Assembly: GCA_023953615.1 (NCBI GenBank)
Contig: JAMLJH010000002.1
Location: 248,001 to 312,000, forward strand
Reading direction: 5' to 3'
Source: Verrucomicrobiia bacterium
GTDB lineage: Bacteria; Verrucomicrobiota; Verrucomicrobiia; Limisphaerales; JADLHS01
DNA: 64,000 nucleotides
Positions 10,050 to 18,541 of this stretch are shown here, piece after piece (position 1 is the stretch's first letter; every line of letters begins with the position of its first letter). A program made the position numbers and the translations under genes. Under the pieces are notes generated by a model. That model was not told where the DNA came from, did no database searches, and saw only the letters and a program-made list of their open reading frames with translations.

Positions 10050-12677
10050 TCAATGCTGGAGTTCCAAAACAGCGACGGATTGTGGCGCGACTTCGATTTG
10101 CCAACGGTTGCCTTCGCGTTTAAGCGTTGCGTTGGTGAGCAATTCCTTGATCAAGCGGTCCGAAGTGCTTTTCCCGTCATCGCTCAACGTGATGAATCCA
10201 GCTTGTGCTTGGGCGGTGTTATTGAACACCGTCAGGTAACTGGGGTCCTGGCCGAAACTGCCGAAGCGTTCCAACCAGAGCTGTGGATTGTCGCCGGTGG
10301 CGGCGGTGATGGGTTGCCAGCCCGCCGCCGTGAGGCGCTGAAACATTGGAATGTATTTTTTAAATAACGCGCGGTCGCGATCATACCAGCGTTTGGTCGA
10401 GGCCCAGTAAGGATCTTTTGAAGCGGCGTCCTGATCAAAAAATCCCGGCCAGACGCCATAAAACAGGCAGCGTTGAAAGTAACGCTCAACCCGTTCCGAC
10501 GTGAACTGCTCGTAATCCGTGTTCATCAGGAGGCAGTAGGGTTTCTGGTAACAAAGTGCGCGTCGGAAGTTCATCACGGCGTCGGAGTCGGGCAGGTATT
10601 CACCGCGCGGCAGCCAGTTGACCTCCGTGCCGAGCACATCCAGCCACGGCGCGGGGAAGGAGTAATTCCAAAGTACCGCGTTGGCGAACATGAGTTTGCC
10701 TTCGCGATGCATCTGCGCGGCGATGTCGCGCGCAAATTCCCAGGTGTTGAAAATCATCAACTGCGCCGGGCGTGCCTCGCGATCGAACCCGAGCGGTACC
10801 GTGGCCGTGCGAAAATGATCGCGACGATAATTCAACTGCGTGGCGGACATTTCCAGCGAATCCAGATACACGCCATCCAGTCCGGCGTTCGGCGCGTTGG
10901 TAGCGGCGGGCGCGTTCCGTTTGAAGGCGGCGGCAATATCCCGGCGCATGATCGAGGCTTTGGTGAATTTGAGTTCGTTCGACGGGGCCAAATCCGGGTC
11001 CGGACTGAGCGTGAATACGCCGCCGTCGCACCAGGGCGCTTTGACGAGGTAGAGCGAAAATTTTCCGTCCGCCGTGTGAATGCCGCTGGTCAACGTCGCC
11101 GCCGCCATGGCCTGTTGCTCCGCGCTGCGCGCGCCGGCGAGATCGTTGGTGAGTACCTGCATGGCGCTCTCGTAAGTGCGCGGTACTTCCGGCGGTAACG
11201 CGATCCAATAGCTCATCGGCTCGACATAGACGAAGCTGGCGATGTCGTGCTGATCGTCAAACGCCACGTTGGGTGCGCCTTCCTGAAACGCGAAGCCGAA
11301 GTCCGCAAAACCTGGCACTTTCGCGATGTCTGTGAAGGGCATCCAGAGGCCCTCGCGGCGTACGCGCTTGGTAAATTGTTTCGGGAAGATGTCGTAGTAC
11401 TTCTGCAACGCGGCGCGGAAGCCCCATTGCGGATCGAACCGAAAACAGACCAGGCGAAAATCCGCGCGACTTGGAAAGTGGACCGTATCTTTCACCAGAG
11501 CAAAATCGTAGGCGATGAAGAACTGTCGCGTGCCGGCGTGATAGACGAGCCGATATTGGGCCGGTTGAGCCATGTCGAGCGCCAGCGCCAGACCGACGGA
11601 TTTATTCCAGATCGCCGCCAATGGATACCGCGACATTTTGTTGTCCGCGCCACAACCGACATTCACCAGATTGGCAAACTCATAGTTGTCGCCAATCTGA
11701 CGACTCGCGCGCATGTCGTCGCCCCACTGCCAGCCGGTTGCGTCCACCGGCAGCGCAAACAACAACGTGACGGCTCGATCTTCACCCGACAGATCGGTGA
11801 GGCGACCGGTGATGACGAGGTGGTCGGATTCGTTTTCAATTTTGGCGTTGAGCTTGAGTTTTAGCTCGGAGCAAAGGCCATTGGCGAAATCAAACAAGTC
11901 CGAGTTCGCGGCAAAGTCGCGAACCAGAAAACCGGACGGCGCCGTGGAGGCCAGCTCGGTGCCGCCAATTTGCAGCGACGTGATGGTGTTGTCGCGCGTG
12001 GTCAGTTTCAGGCCGTCTTCGGTTGTGTAAGTGCGCGGAGACGCCGTTGGTTGGCGCGGCCCACCCGCTGGAGGTTGAATCGGCGTCCCTTGAAACATGA
12101 ACGCACCCGCCGGAGTTGAAACCTCTTCCAGCGAGACTTCATCAAACCACACTTTGCCGGTGTGTCCACGGAACAGGCAATGCAGCGTCAGCGACCGGAT
12201 GGGTTTATCCGGCAGCAATACAAACTGCCGATGTTCCCAGTCGTGCGTGCCGCAATTGAAGCTGACCGTCTGTCCCCAAAGCGTCGTGCCGTCCGCGTAG
12301 ATGAGGTCCACGTAGAGCGAGTAGCCGTTGTCCGGACTGCCGGTGACGTTTTCCGCCTTGCTCCAACCGCGAATGATCAACGGCGCCACGTGAGTGCGAT
12401 TGAGCGTGAGGGTCTGGCTTGCGCCGAATTCGCCCTCGCCTTCGTGACGCTCGCATACGACGGCTTGGGAATGGTTGCGGCCTTCGCCGGGCGCAGCACG
12501 AAAACCTTGCTGCCAACCGTACCAGGACTCCAATTTTCCCGACGCCAGAGCTTCGAACCCGCCGTTCTGGAGCAATTGCGCCCCGCCGCCTTCGGCCGGC
12601 TTGACCACGTGCAGCACGGATTCAGCCTGTCCCGCCAATGCAGCCAACCCAAAAGCCAGAAGGTAGAACGATTTCAT
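10050..12677 (-). CDS. Secreted TIM-barrel glycosidase-like protein with N-terminal CBM-like domain
   Basis: About 875 residues from the ATG at 12677, which gives a signal peptide (MKSFYLLAFGLAALAGQAES). The longer in-frame start at 12692 only adds five residues. Residues 35-190 look like a carbohydrate-binding beta-sandwich (LLQNGGFEALASGKLESW and, later, GKVWFDEVSLEE, a typical CBM ending). The large C-terminal part has TIM-barrel-like segments with conserved acidic residues (GLDGVYLDSLE near 600, LDVLGTEVNWLPRGEY near 680). I do not recognise a specific GH family. It is convergent with the cupin gene and is probably exported to act on polysaccharide. Confidence 0.6.
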   Translation of the reverse strand: MKSFYLLAFGLAALAGQAESVLHVVKPAEGGGAQLLQNGGFEALASGKLESWYGWQQGFRAAPGEGRNHSQAVVCERHEGEGEFGASQTLTLNRTHVAPLIIRGWSKAENVTGSPDNGYSLYVDLIYADGTTLWGQTVSFNCGTHDWEHRQFVLLPDKPIRSLTLHCLFRGHTGKVWFDEVSLEEVSTPAGAFMFQGTPIQPPAGGPRQPTASPRTYTTEDGLKLTTRDNTITSLQIGGTELASTAPSGFLVRDFAANSDLFDFANGLCSELKLKLNAKIENESDHLVITGRLTDLSGEDRAVTLLFALPVDATGWQWGDDMRASRQIGDNYEFANLVNVGCGADNKMSRYPLAAIWNKSVGLALALDMAQPAQYRLVYHAGTRQFFIAYDFALVKDTVHFPSRADFRLVCFRFDPQWGFRAALQKYYDIFPKQFTKRVRREGLWMPFTDIAKVPGFADFGFAFQEGAPNVAFDDQHDIASFVYVEPMSYWIALPPEVPRTYESAMQVLTNDLAGARSAEQQAMAAATLTSGIHTADGKFSLYLVKAPWCDGGVFTLSPDPDLAPSNELKFTKASIMRRDIAAAFKRNAPAATNAPNAGLDGVYLDSLEMSATQLNYRRDHFRTATVPLGFDREARPAQLMIFNTWEFARDIAAQMHREGKLMFANAVLWNYSFPAPWLDVLGTEVNWLPRGEYLPDSDAVMNFRRALCYQKPYCLLMNTDYEQFTSERVERYFQRCLFYGVWPGFFDQDAASKDPYWASTKRWYDRDRALFKKYIPMFQRLTAAGWQPITAATGDNPQLWLERFGSFGQDPSYLTVFNNTAQAQAGFITLSDDGKSTSDRLIKELLTNATLKREGNRWQIEVAPQSVAVLELQH

Positions 12678-12878
12678 TGCAGTACTCGTCACAATTGTTT
12701 AGACGTTACACCGGATATTGTCGAGTGCGCCAGCCGCCTAACGAGCGAGAAGATGTATAACGCAGTATTAATTCCGCTTGAGATATTGGGGCGGCCACAA
12801 AGCGCGTTCACCTATTAAAGCCAACCGAACTAACTTTTCGCTTTTACTGACCTTTGACTCTTCTACACTTGGAAATTA

Positions 12879-13505
12879 ATGACTCGCTACGGAACTGCCG
12901 AACTTTACGGATTTGACTTCGCGTCGTTATCTCCACAACGCGTGCGCGAGCTTTCGTCTGCTAATCATAAAAATACTCCATGTCCGTTCAAGATAAGAGA
13001 GGCTGGCAAACCCATGCCAACGTGCAGTAAAAAAGGTGGAGTCTGTTCGCTGCGACAATACACCCAGAACACCCACGGCCTTGTAGTGCCTTCCGGCATG
13101 CCAGTGACTACCTGTCCGTATCGTTTTCTTGAAAACAACGTCATTTTTGAATGGATTGGGAAGTCGTTACTGGGCACAAAAAATCCAATCGTTATTTCTG
13201 AAGTGCCGTTTTTAATGGAAGAGGAAACGATCCCCGGTGAAGGAGAGAATCCCGTTGGCAAGATTGATAACGTCCTGGTCAACTTTGCCGGTGGTGTATT
13301 GGAATGGTGCGCGTTGGAAATCCAGGCCGTGTACTTTTCTGGTAAGAGTATGGAGAACGATTTTGCGTTGATGCGCACTTGGACTGGCCCAGGCGTTCCG
13401 TTCCCACAGGCTCAACGGCGTCCTGATTTCCGCTCTTCCGGACCCAAACGACTCATGCCACAACTGCAAATCAAAGTGCCGCGCGGCGACCAGTGGAACA
13501 GCTGA
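12879..13505 (+). CDS. NotI-like restriction endonuclease, truncated
   Basis: 208 residues. Four cysteines at about 35, 49, 56 and 79, in the contexts CPF, TC, GVC and TCPYR, match the four-Cys iron site of the NotI restriction-enzyme family. A PD-(D/E)xK-like core follows: GKIDNVL gives the Asp, then LEIQAVYFSGKSM gives the ExQ. The conserved family block RRPDFRSSGPKRLMPQLQI comes next. The frame ends abruptly a few residues later. In the +2 frame just before 13525 the reading continues with QLRTWAK, close to the LRRWGKK I recall following this block in relatives, so a frameshift near 13478 seems to have cut the protein. NotI itself is 383 residues. The gene may be inactive. It is followed at once by a second nuclease gene. 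Confidence 0.6.
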   Translation: MTRYGTAELYGFDFASLSPQRVRELSSANHKNTPCPFKIREAGKPMPTCSKKGGVCSLRQYTQNTHGLVVPSGMPVTTCPYRFLENNVIFEWIGKSLLGTKNPIVISEVPFLMEEETIPGEGENPVGKIDNVLVNFAGGVLEWCALEIQAVYFSGKSMENDFALMRTWTGPGVPFPQAQRRPDFRSSGPKRLMPQLQIKVPRGDQWNS

Positions 13506-13509
13506 GGAC

Positions 13510-14433
13510 ATGGGCAAAAGCCTAAAAACACCACCAGCGAACACCGAAGCATTCTGTCACAGTGAGGTTGACCGGATGCTGAAGTATTCACAAACGAAGG
13601 TCATCATGCCCGTTGTCACGCTGGGGCTGCTCACCGTTTTCAAGGAGACAGGCCAGAAAAAATTTTCGGATTCAGAAGTTAGGAAAGCATACGAATCGGC
13701 AGTCAAGGGAATGAAAGCATATTTGGGCCACGACGTGCATGTCGGAGCAAAGTATTACGACGCTTATGGCCTACGGATGTCCCGCTACAGCGTGCTCAAG
13801 TCAATTGGGCATTTGAGATACGAGTTACTGCCACCTTACGTTGACCACGCGGAAGCGCTCTGCAAATGGATTCCTTCACGGATTAAGCGCCACATTGAAG
13901 AACGGTTGGGTGTAGTGCCGATGCTGAACAGCCCCACAATCCGCATGGCTTACTCCGACGACCGACAACGGTTTGTAGAATTGCTCCGAGAACAAATCGA
14001 CAAGATGCCAGCCAACTTCGAGATTTTTAGCTTTGCAGTGATCAAGATTCACTTGGAGAAATTTGCGTGCAAAATCTACCGAGACACACGAACTGCCGCG
14101 CATGACAAAGGCGTCGACCTCTCCACCAACTTCGGCGTCGTTTACCAGATCAAGAAGCTGCGGATTCAAACAGAGTCGGATGCCGACCGGCTTTACGCGG
14201 AACTCAAGCTAAACTTTGATCAAGAGCGACTTCAGGATGGCAATGTAATCCTTGTGATCGACGACATTTCAAAAGCCGTAAAGCAATATCTCATCGACAT
14301 GAAAGTTCAGTCCATCAGCAAGGATGAGTTGCTGAAGCTTGCAGCCAACTTCGATGAACCAGAAGACCGCCAGAAAGTGCTTCGAATTGTTTACGAGGAG
14401 TTTCGTCGCGAGTATTCGAGCAGCATCAAGTAG
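13510..14433 (+). CDS. HaeII-like type II restriction endonuclease
   Basis: 307 residues. The segment IYRDTRTAAHDKGVDLSTNF followed by VVYQIKKLRI (about 196-228) resembles the core of the HaeII family (IYR..TNAADRGLD..ANFGPAIQIKHL), which supplies the Asp and the QxK catalytic residues of a PD-(D/E)xK-type nuclease. The rest is helical with a basic N-terminal part. The ATG at 13510 has GAGGA only one base upstream; an in-frame ATG at 13576 has a better-spaced GAGG, so the true start may be 13576. It overlaps the decayed NotI-like gene's alternative frame and is convergent with the methyltransferase at 14809-15816. Family assignment rests on remembered HaeII sequence, not on a search. Confidence 0.6.
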   Translation: MGKSLKTPPANTEAFCHSEVDRMLKYSQTKVIMPVVTLGLLTVFKETGQKKFSDSEVRKAYESAVKGMKAYLGHDVHVGAKYYDAYGLRMSRYSVLKSIGHLRYELLPPYVDHAEALCKWIPSRIKRHIEERLGVVPMLNSPTIRMAYSDDRQRFVELLREQIDKMPANFEIFSFAVIKIHLEKFACKIYRDTRTAAHDKGVDLSTNFGVVYQIKKLRIQTESDADRLYAELKLNFDQERLQDGNVILVIDDISKAVKQYLIDMKVQSISKDELLKLAANFDEPEDRQKVLRIVYEEFRREYSSSIK

Positions 14434-14439
14434 GCGCTC

Positions 14440-14760
14440 CTAATCTCGGGGAGTCAGAACGTCCGCTGCGAGCGCCCGCCCCGTGACAATCTGTTCAGCA
14501 GCCGTGACCGCTTCGCTTTCAGATGCAAACGCTCTTTCCACTTTCGTGAAGTAGTCCAAGGGAAAGTTGCCTTCGACGACTGATGTCGTTGCGCCACCAA
14601 AACCATCTGCCTCCACCACGAGGAGTTCGTCCGCATTTGCTTTCGCTGTTGCCATGAAAACTACAGCGTTGGGCGGGCTGATTTCGAGTTCACGTCGGAG
14701 CGTGTCGGCCTCTTGCTGAATCCGCCGCAGCCTTTGAATTCGTTGATCGTCAACCGGCAT
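14440..14760 (-). CDS. Small hypothetical protein downstream of the methyltransferase
   Basis: 106 residues, starting 48 nt after the methyltransferase stop and in the same direction, so probably in its operon. The N-terminus is a charged amphipathic helix (RIQRLRRIQQEADTLRREL) that could form a coiled coil; the rest is a mixed alpha/beta segment. I do not recognise a family. Its position between the methyltransferase and the nuclease genes could suggest a role in the restriction-modification system, but this is only inference. Confidence 0.5.
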   Translation of the reverse strand: MPVDDQRIQRLRRIQQEADTLRRELEISPPNAVVFMATAKANADELLVVEADGFGGATTSVVEGNFPLDYFTKVERAFASESEAVTAAEQIVTGRALAADVLTPRD

Positions 14761-14808
14761 TGGTGTCCTTTCTATTATGTTGAGACGATTTGTGCTTCTA
14801 AGCGTGAA

Positions 14809-15816
14809 CTAATTGGCCAAATCCCTCCCGATGATGAGTTTGTCCATCCTGGCCTGTCCATCCTGCTTCATTGCGACGGCTTCCAGTTCAAAACCGAACT
14901 CGCGCACCAAAGACACAATCTCGCGGGTGTTATCGTAGGTAAGCAACACATCGCCTTTTACTTTCGACAGCAGTTCAAAAAGGGCGCGATGGTCCACCTG
15001 CCAGTGCTGATATAGGCGTCGAGCCGCAACGGTATAGGGCGGGTCCACAAAAAAGACGGCTTCTTCAACGTCAGCGTAACGCCGGATGATCTCCAACCCA
15101 TCGCCCTCAATAAACAAAAACCGGCTCCGCATCTCAGCAATTTCGCGAATTCGCCGCGCCAGCGTTTTGGGGTACCAGCGCGAACTCAACCCCTTGCCAT
15201 TTTCTCCATTCTTAACCAATCCGGCCCCAGACGCCATGATGCCGCCGCGCTGTACGCGATTGCGCAAGATTGTGGCAAAGGCGCGTTCGCGCAGGCTGTT
15301 TACTTTATTGCGCAAAACGCCCATGACATTTTGCTCGGTCAATTCGAAGCGCTCGATTGTGTCCGCCAACCAGCGGGCTTGACCTCCAAAAACAGCCTGC
15401 CAAACGGCGGCCACATTCGGATCGTTTTCGACAAGGACAACATGCTCTGCCAAGAATTCAAATCCAGCTGTTAGACCGACGATTGCTCCACCAGCAAAGG
15501 GCTCTATCAGTATCGCCGGACGTGGAGTTTTGCTTCGCAACCACGATCGGATGTAAGGTACCAACCAAGTCTTACCGCCAGGATACCGGAAAGGTGAACG
15601 CTGCGGGACTGAAGCAACATTAACCGGCTTGCGAGTATCCAGATCTTCTGCAGTCCGATAAGGGCGCCCGTACTCCTTTAATGCCGCAGTTCCAGTTTCC
15701 GAGTCGAGTTGGCGCGCAAACTCTAGAATCCTTGTCGCCAAAATTTCCGGAACTCGGATCACCGTAGTAGGACCGGCTGCCCATTTGGAGCGGTAAGTTG
15801 TGGGTGAACGCGCCAT
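14809..15816 (-). CDS. D12-class DNA adenine N6-methyltransferase
   Basis: 335 residues. The catalytic motif DPPY (in AVFFVDPPYTVAARRLY, near 255) and the AdoMet-binding motifs PFRYPGGKTWLV (about 75-86) and EPFAGGAIVG (about 104-113) identify a D12/Dam-type adenine methyltransferase. The first 70 residues are extra: they begin with a basic stretch and TTVIRVPEILATRILEFAR, which resembles a small DNA-binding or regulatory helix pair and could serve autorepression. It lies opposite the two nuclease genes and is the likely protective enzyme of this restriction-modification island. Target sequence cannot be read from the gene. Confidence 0.85.
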   Translation of the reverse strand: MARSPTTYRSKWAAGPTTVIRVPEILATRILEFARQLDSETGTAALKEYGRPYRTAEDLDTRKPVNVASVPQRSPFRYPGGKTWLVPYIRSWLRSKTPRPAILIEPFAGGAIVGLTAGFEFLAEHVVLVENDPNVAAVWQAVFGGQARWLADTIERFELTEQNVMGVLRNKVNSLRERAFATILRNRVQRGGIMASGAGLVKNGENGKGLSSRWYPKTLARRIREIAEMRSRFLFIEGDGLEIIRRYADVEEAVFFVDPPYTVAARRLYQHWQVDHRALFELLSKVKGDVLLTYDNTREIVSLVREFGFELEAVAMKQDGQARMDKLIIGRDLAN

Positions 15817-16009
15817 AACGCGACCACTTGTTACAAGGGCTCGATTTTTAGATCAAGCTATTTGTTACACGGGTTGCAATTCTTCCAGAGCAGTCCTGAT
15901 TCGTTACTAATTAAGAAAGAACTTTTCGGCGGAATCGCAATTTTTTAGCCATGTGAACGTTCCCGTTTTGTAACCAGTTGGCTCCATCACCACTTCGGCA
16001 ACTCAAATT

Positions 16010-18358
16010 TCATTCCCGCACGCCAAAAACCTCCCGCACGGCTTCAAGATATTTCATGCCGTGGACGGTGTCTGGTTCGAGGTAGCTGCCCTCGGTCCAT
16101 TCGTTCCAGCAGTTGATGTTTATGATCCGCGGTCCGTCCGGACGGGCGAGCAACCGTTGTTTCGCCAACGCCAACGCGGCCCGAAATCGTTCCGGCGTAT
16201 TGTCGCCGATGGTGTTGGTGAAGGGATAACCGAAATTGCCGAACGTGTCACTTTGCTCGCAGCGCGGGCTGGAATCCCAACCCATCGTCACGTTCGGATA
16301 ATACGGCACGCTGAACATCTTTTCCGCCTGATCCCAGTAACCAAAATACTGATCGCGCACCCAATTGTAATCGGTTTGCTGTTCCGGCAACGCCACGTGA
16401 TGCACCCAGACGTAGGAAGTGACCGAATCGAAACCCAGATCGCGCACGAGTTGCGCCGGATCGGTGGGAGTGCCTTCGCCGGGCAGAATAGGTTGTCCCC
16501 AAACGACCGCGTTCAGGTGCAATCCCGGTAGGCCCGTCGCAATGGTTTTGGCGCGAAATTGATCCAGGGCCGCACGCGTGGCGGGCACGGAACCAAAACT
16601 CTCCAGTAACTTGGTGAGTTCGTAGAACGAAAAGTACGGTTTGCCGGCGATGCGCCAGTAGGAGGGATGTTGGAAGTAATCCTTGATGAGGTGATCGCAA
16701 ATCTTTTCGAACGTGGCCGGGGTCACTTTGCCGGGAAAGAGTAATTGCTGCGGAGTGCCGCGTTGGTAAGGGTGGATTTCCAACCAGTCGTGGTTCGCCC
16801 ACATCAAACCGAATTTGAGGCGGTGGTTGTTGGTGGCGTTGAGAAAACCCCGATCAATCGTGCGCTCCAGAAACGGGCCGTCATTGTAGTAATACCAATC
16901 AAAGATGAACGCATCCACCCCGTGATCGGCGGCAGCCGCGATTTTTTGCGCCATGACGTTCGGATCGGATTCATCGGTATAACCCCAGAGCGGTACCTTC
17001 GGCTGATCATGACCGGGGAAACGCGGTCGCGCGGCTTTCACCAGTTCCCATTCGCTCCAGTTTTTACCCTTGCCTGGCAGCTTCGAGTTGCGCGCGTCGC
17101 CGGGATGATAATTGCCGAAATAATAACTCGCGACGGTGATGGGATGCGGGTCGGTCGCATCCGGGTGTGCGGCGGTTGATGCCGCGACGCCCGCCGCGCC
17201 GAGGCCGTAGATGTGAAATTCGTGGCCGGTGCTGCCTTCATTTTTATCGGCCAACAATTCGAAGCGCACGCGATGTTGGCCCGGCGTCAGGTCTCGCGCC
17301 ACCTCCTGCGTTTTACGGTAGCCGCCCCACGTTTGATCAAACCAGCCTTCCAGTTGCGTGGCGTTGCTGCCATCCACCGTCACGCGTGCCCGTCCCATCG
17401 GACCGCGAATGACGTGGTGCATGGTCAGCACCGTCGTGCCGGCGATTTCGAATTCAATCACGCTGCCGGGCTGATCACTTTTCCAGCATTGCCGGTCCGC
17501 ATCCAACACCCAGCCGTGATTTTCCACCGGCTCACTGACGTTGGCTTCACGGAGTGTGACGTGTTCGTACGCGTCTGACACCAACGGCGGTGGGAGTGGC
17601 TTAACCACGGGTGCCGCGGCCTGGTTCGGCATCGTTTTCAACGTGTCCGCCAGAAAGCGCGTGATGAACTGCGCGGCGTAACCGTGCCCGCGATCGTTGG
17701 GATGCACCGTGTCCGCCTCCACGTCGCTCCACTGGAGGCGCTTTGCTTGCATCTCCGGCCAGAGCGCGTCGCGAAAACTGATCATGGGCAGCGCGTAATG
17801 GCGTCCGATTTGCGCGTGCCATTCCTGGGCGTTGCTGCCGTTGTGGTGCATGGTGAACAGCAATAGCACGGCGGGTTGACTCGGTGCTTGCAGAATCTGA
17901 CGCACCAACCCTTCCAACGTTTCGGCGCAACGCGCCTGCTGGGGATCGTTCACCGCAAACTCGACCACCACGAAATCCGGATGACTGGAAAGCAGATCGC
18001 GCGATACCCGCAATGCGCCATAATCCGAACCCGTCGCGCCGATGCCCGCATTGACGAAGTTGATTGTGGCCTGCGGAAATTGCCGGCGCCACCATTCCGC
18101 GATGTGATTGCCGTAGCGGAACTCCGGCTGACTCGCCAATGCCCCCTGAGTGATCGAGCCACCAATGACCCCCACGGTTACGACGTCGCCGCGCTGCGCC
18201 TTGGCAAGCGCCCGTTGAACTCTCGCCGTATCACCTTGACTCACCAGGGCGCGGGAATAGATCGAGTCATCCATGGCGGGTTCGGTTTGCGCCGTTGCGG
18301 CGACTAACACCAACTGTGCGAGAAGTAATCCCCAAGCGATGTGATGGCCAATTTTCAT
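16010..18358 (-). CDS. Secreted SGNH hydrolase fused to a GH99/WbsX-like domain
   Basis: About 782 residues from the ATG at 18358, chosen because it begins a signal peptide (MKIGHHIAWGLLLAQLVLVAATAQ). Residues 45-240 are an SGNH/GDSL esterase: GGSITQG holds the nucleophile Ser, VVEFAVNDP the Asn block, and DTVHPNDRGH the Asp-His pair. A beta-sandwich follows (about 260-395). Residues 410-780 match the WbsX/GH99-like domain (VASYYFGNYHPGD, DAFIFDWYYY, NCWNEWTEGSYLEPD near the end). The enzyme thus probably removes an ester (acetyl) group and cleaves a glycosidic bond, outside the inner membrane. It is the last of three co-directional glycan genes. Confidence 0.8.
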   Translation of the reverse strand: MKIGHHIAWGLLLAQLVLVAATAQTEPAMDDSIYSRALVSQGDTARVQRALAKAQRGDVVTVGVIGGSITQGALASQPEFRYGNHIAEWWRRQFPQATINFVNAGIGATGSDYGALRVSRDLLSSHPDFVVVEFAVNDPQQARCAETLEGLVRQILQAPSQPAVLLLFTMHHNGSNAQEWHAQIGRHYALPMISFRDALWPEMQAKRLQWSDVEADTVHPNDRGHGYAAQFITRFLADTLKTMPNQAAAPVVKPLPPPLVSDAYEHVTLREANVSEPVENHGWVLDADRQCWKSDQPGSVIEFEIAGTTVLTMHHVIRGPMGRARVTVDGSNATQLEGWFDQTWGGYRKTQEVARDLTPGQHRVRFELLADKNEGSTGHEFHIYGLGAAGVAASTAAHPDATDPHPITVASYYFGNYHPGDARNSKLPGKGKNWSEWELVKAARPRFPGHDQPKVPLWGYTDESDPNVMAQKIAAAADHGVDAFIFDWYYYNDGPFLERTIDRGFLNATNNHRLKFGLMWANHDWLEIHPYQRGTPQQLLFPGKVTPATFEKICDHLIKDYFQHPSYWRIAGKPYFSFYELTKLLESFGSVPATRAALDQFRAKTIATGLPGLHLNAVVWGQPILPGEGTPTDPAQLVRDLGFDSVTSYVWVHHVALPEQQTDYNWVRDQYFGYWDQAEKMFSVPYYPNVTMGWDSSPRCEQSDTFGNFGYPFTNTIGDNTPERFRAALALAKQRLLARPDGPRIININCWNEWTEGSYLEPDTVHGMKYLEAVREVFGVRE

Positions 18359-18541
18359 TTCAATTTTGAATGGTTCGGTCTGGTTCGTTCGTGTCAACGG
18401 GAGAAGCATATTGCCAAACTTGGACTCCTGTAAACCGTTTGACGGACGGTTTCATCATCGGCGCGTTCCAAGGCAACCCGGTTTTCCCTACAGGACCCGG
18501 TTGTGTCTGATTCGAAAACTCGCCGTGAACAATGAGGCGGC

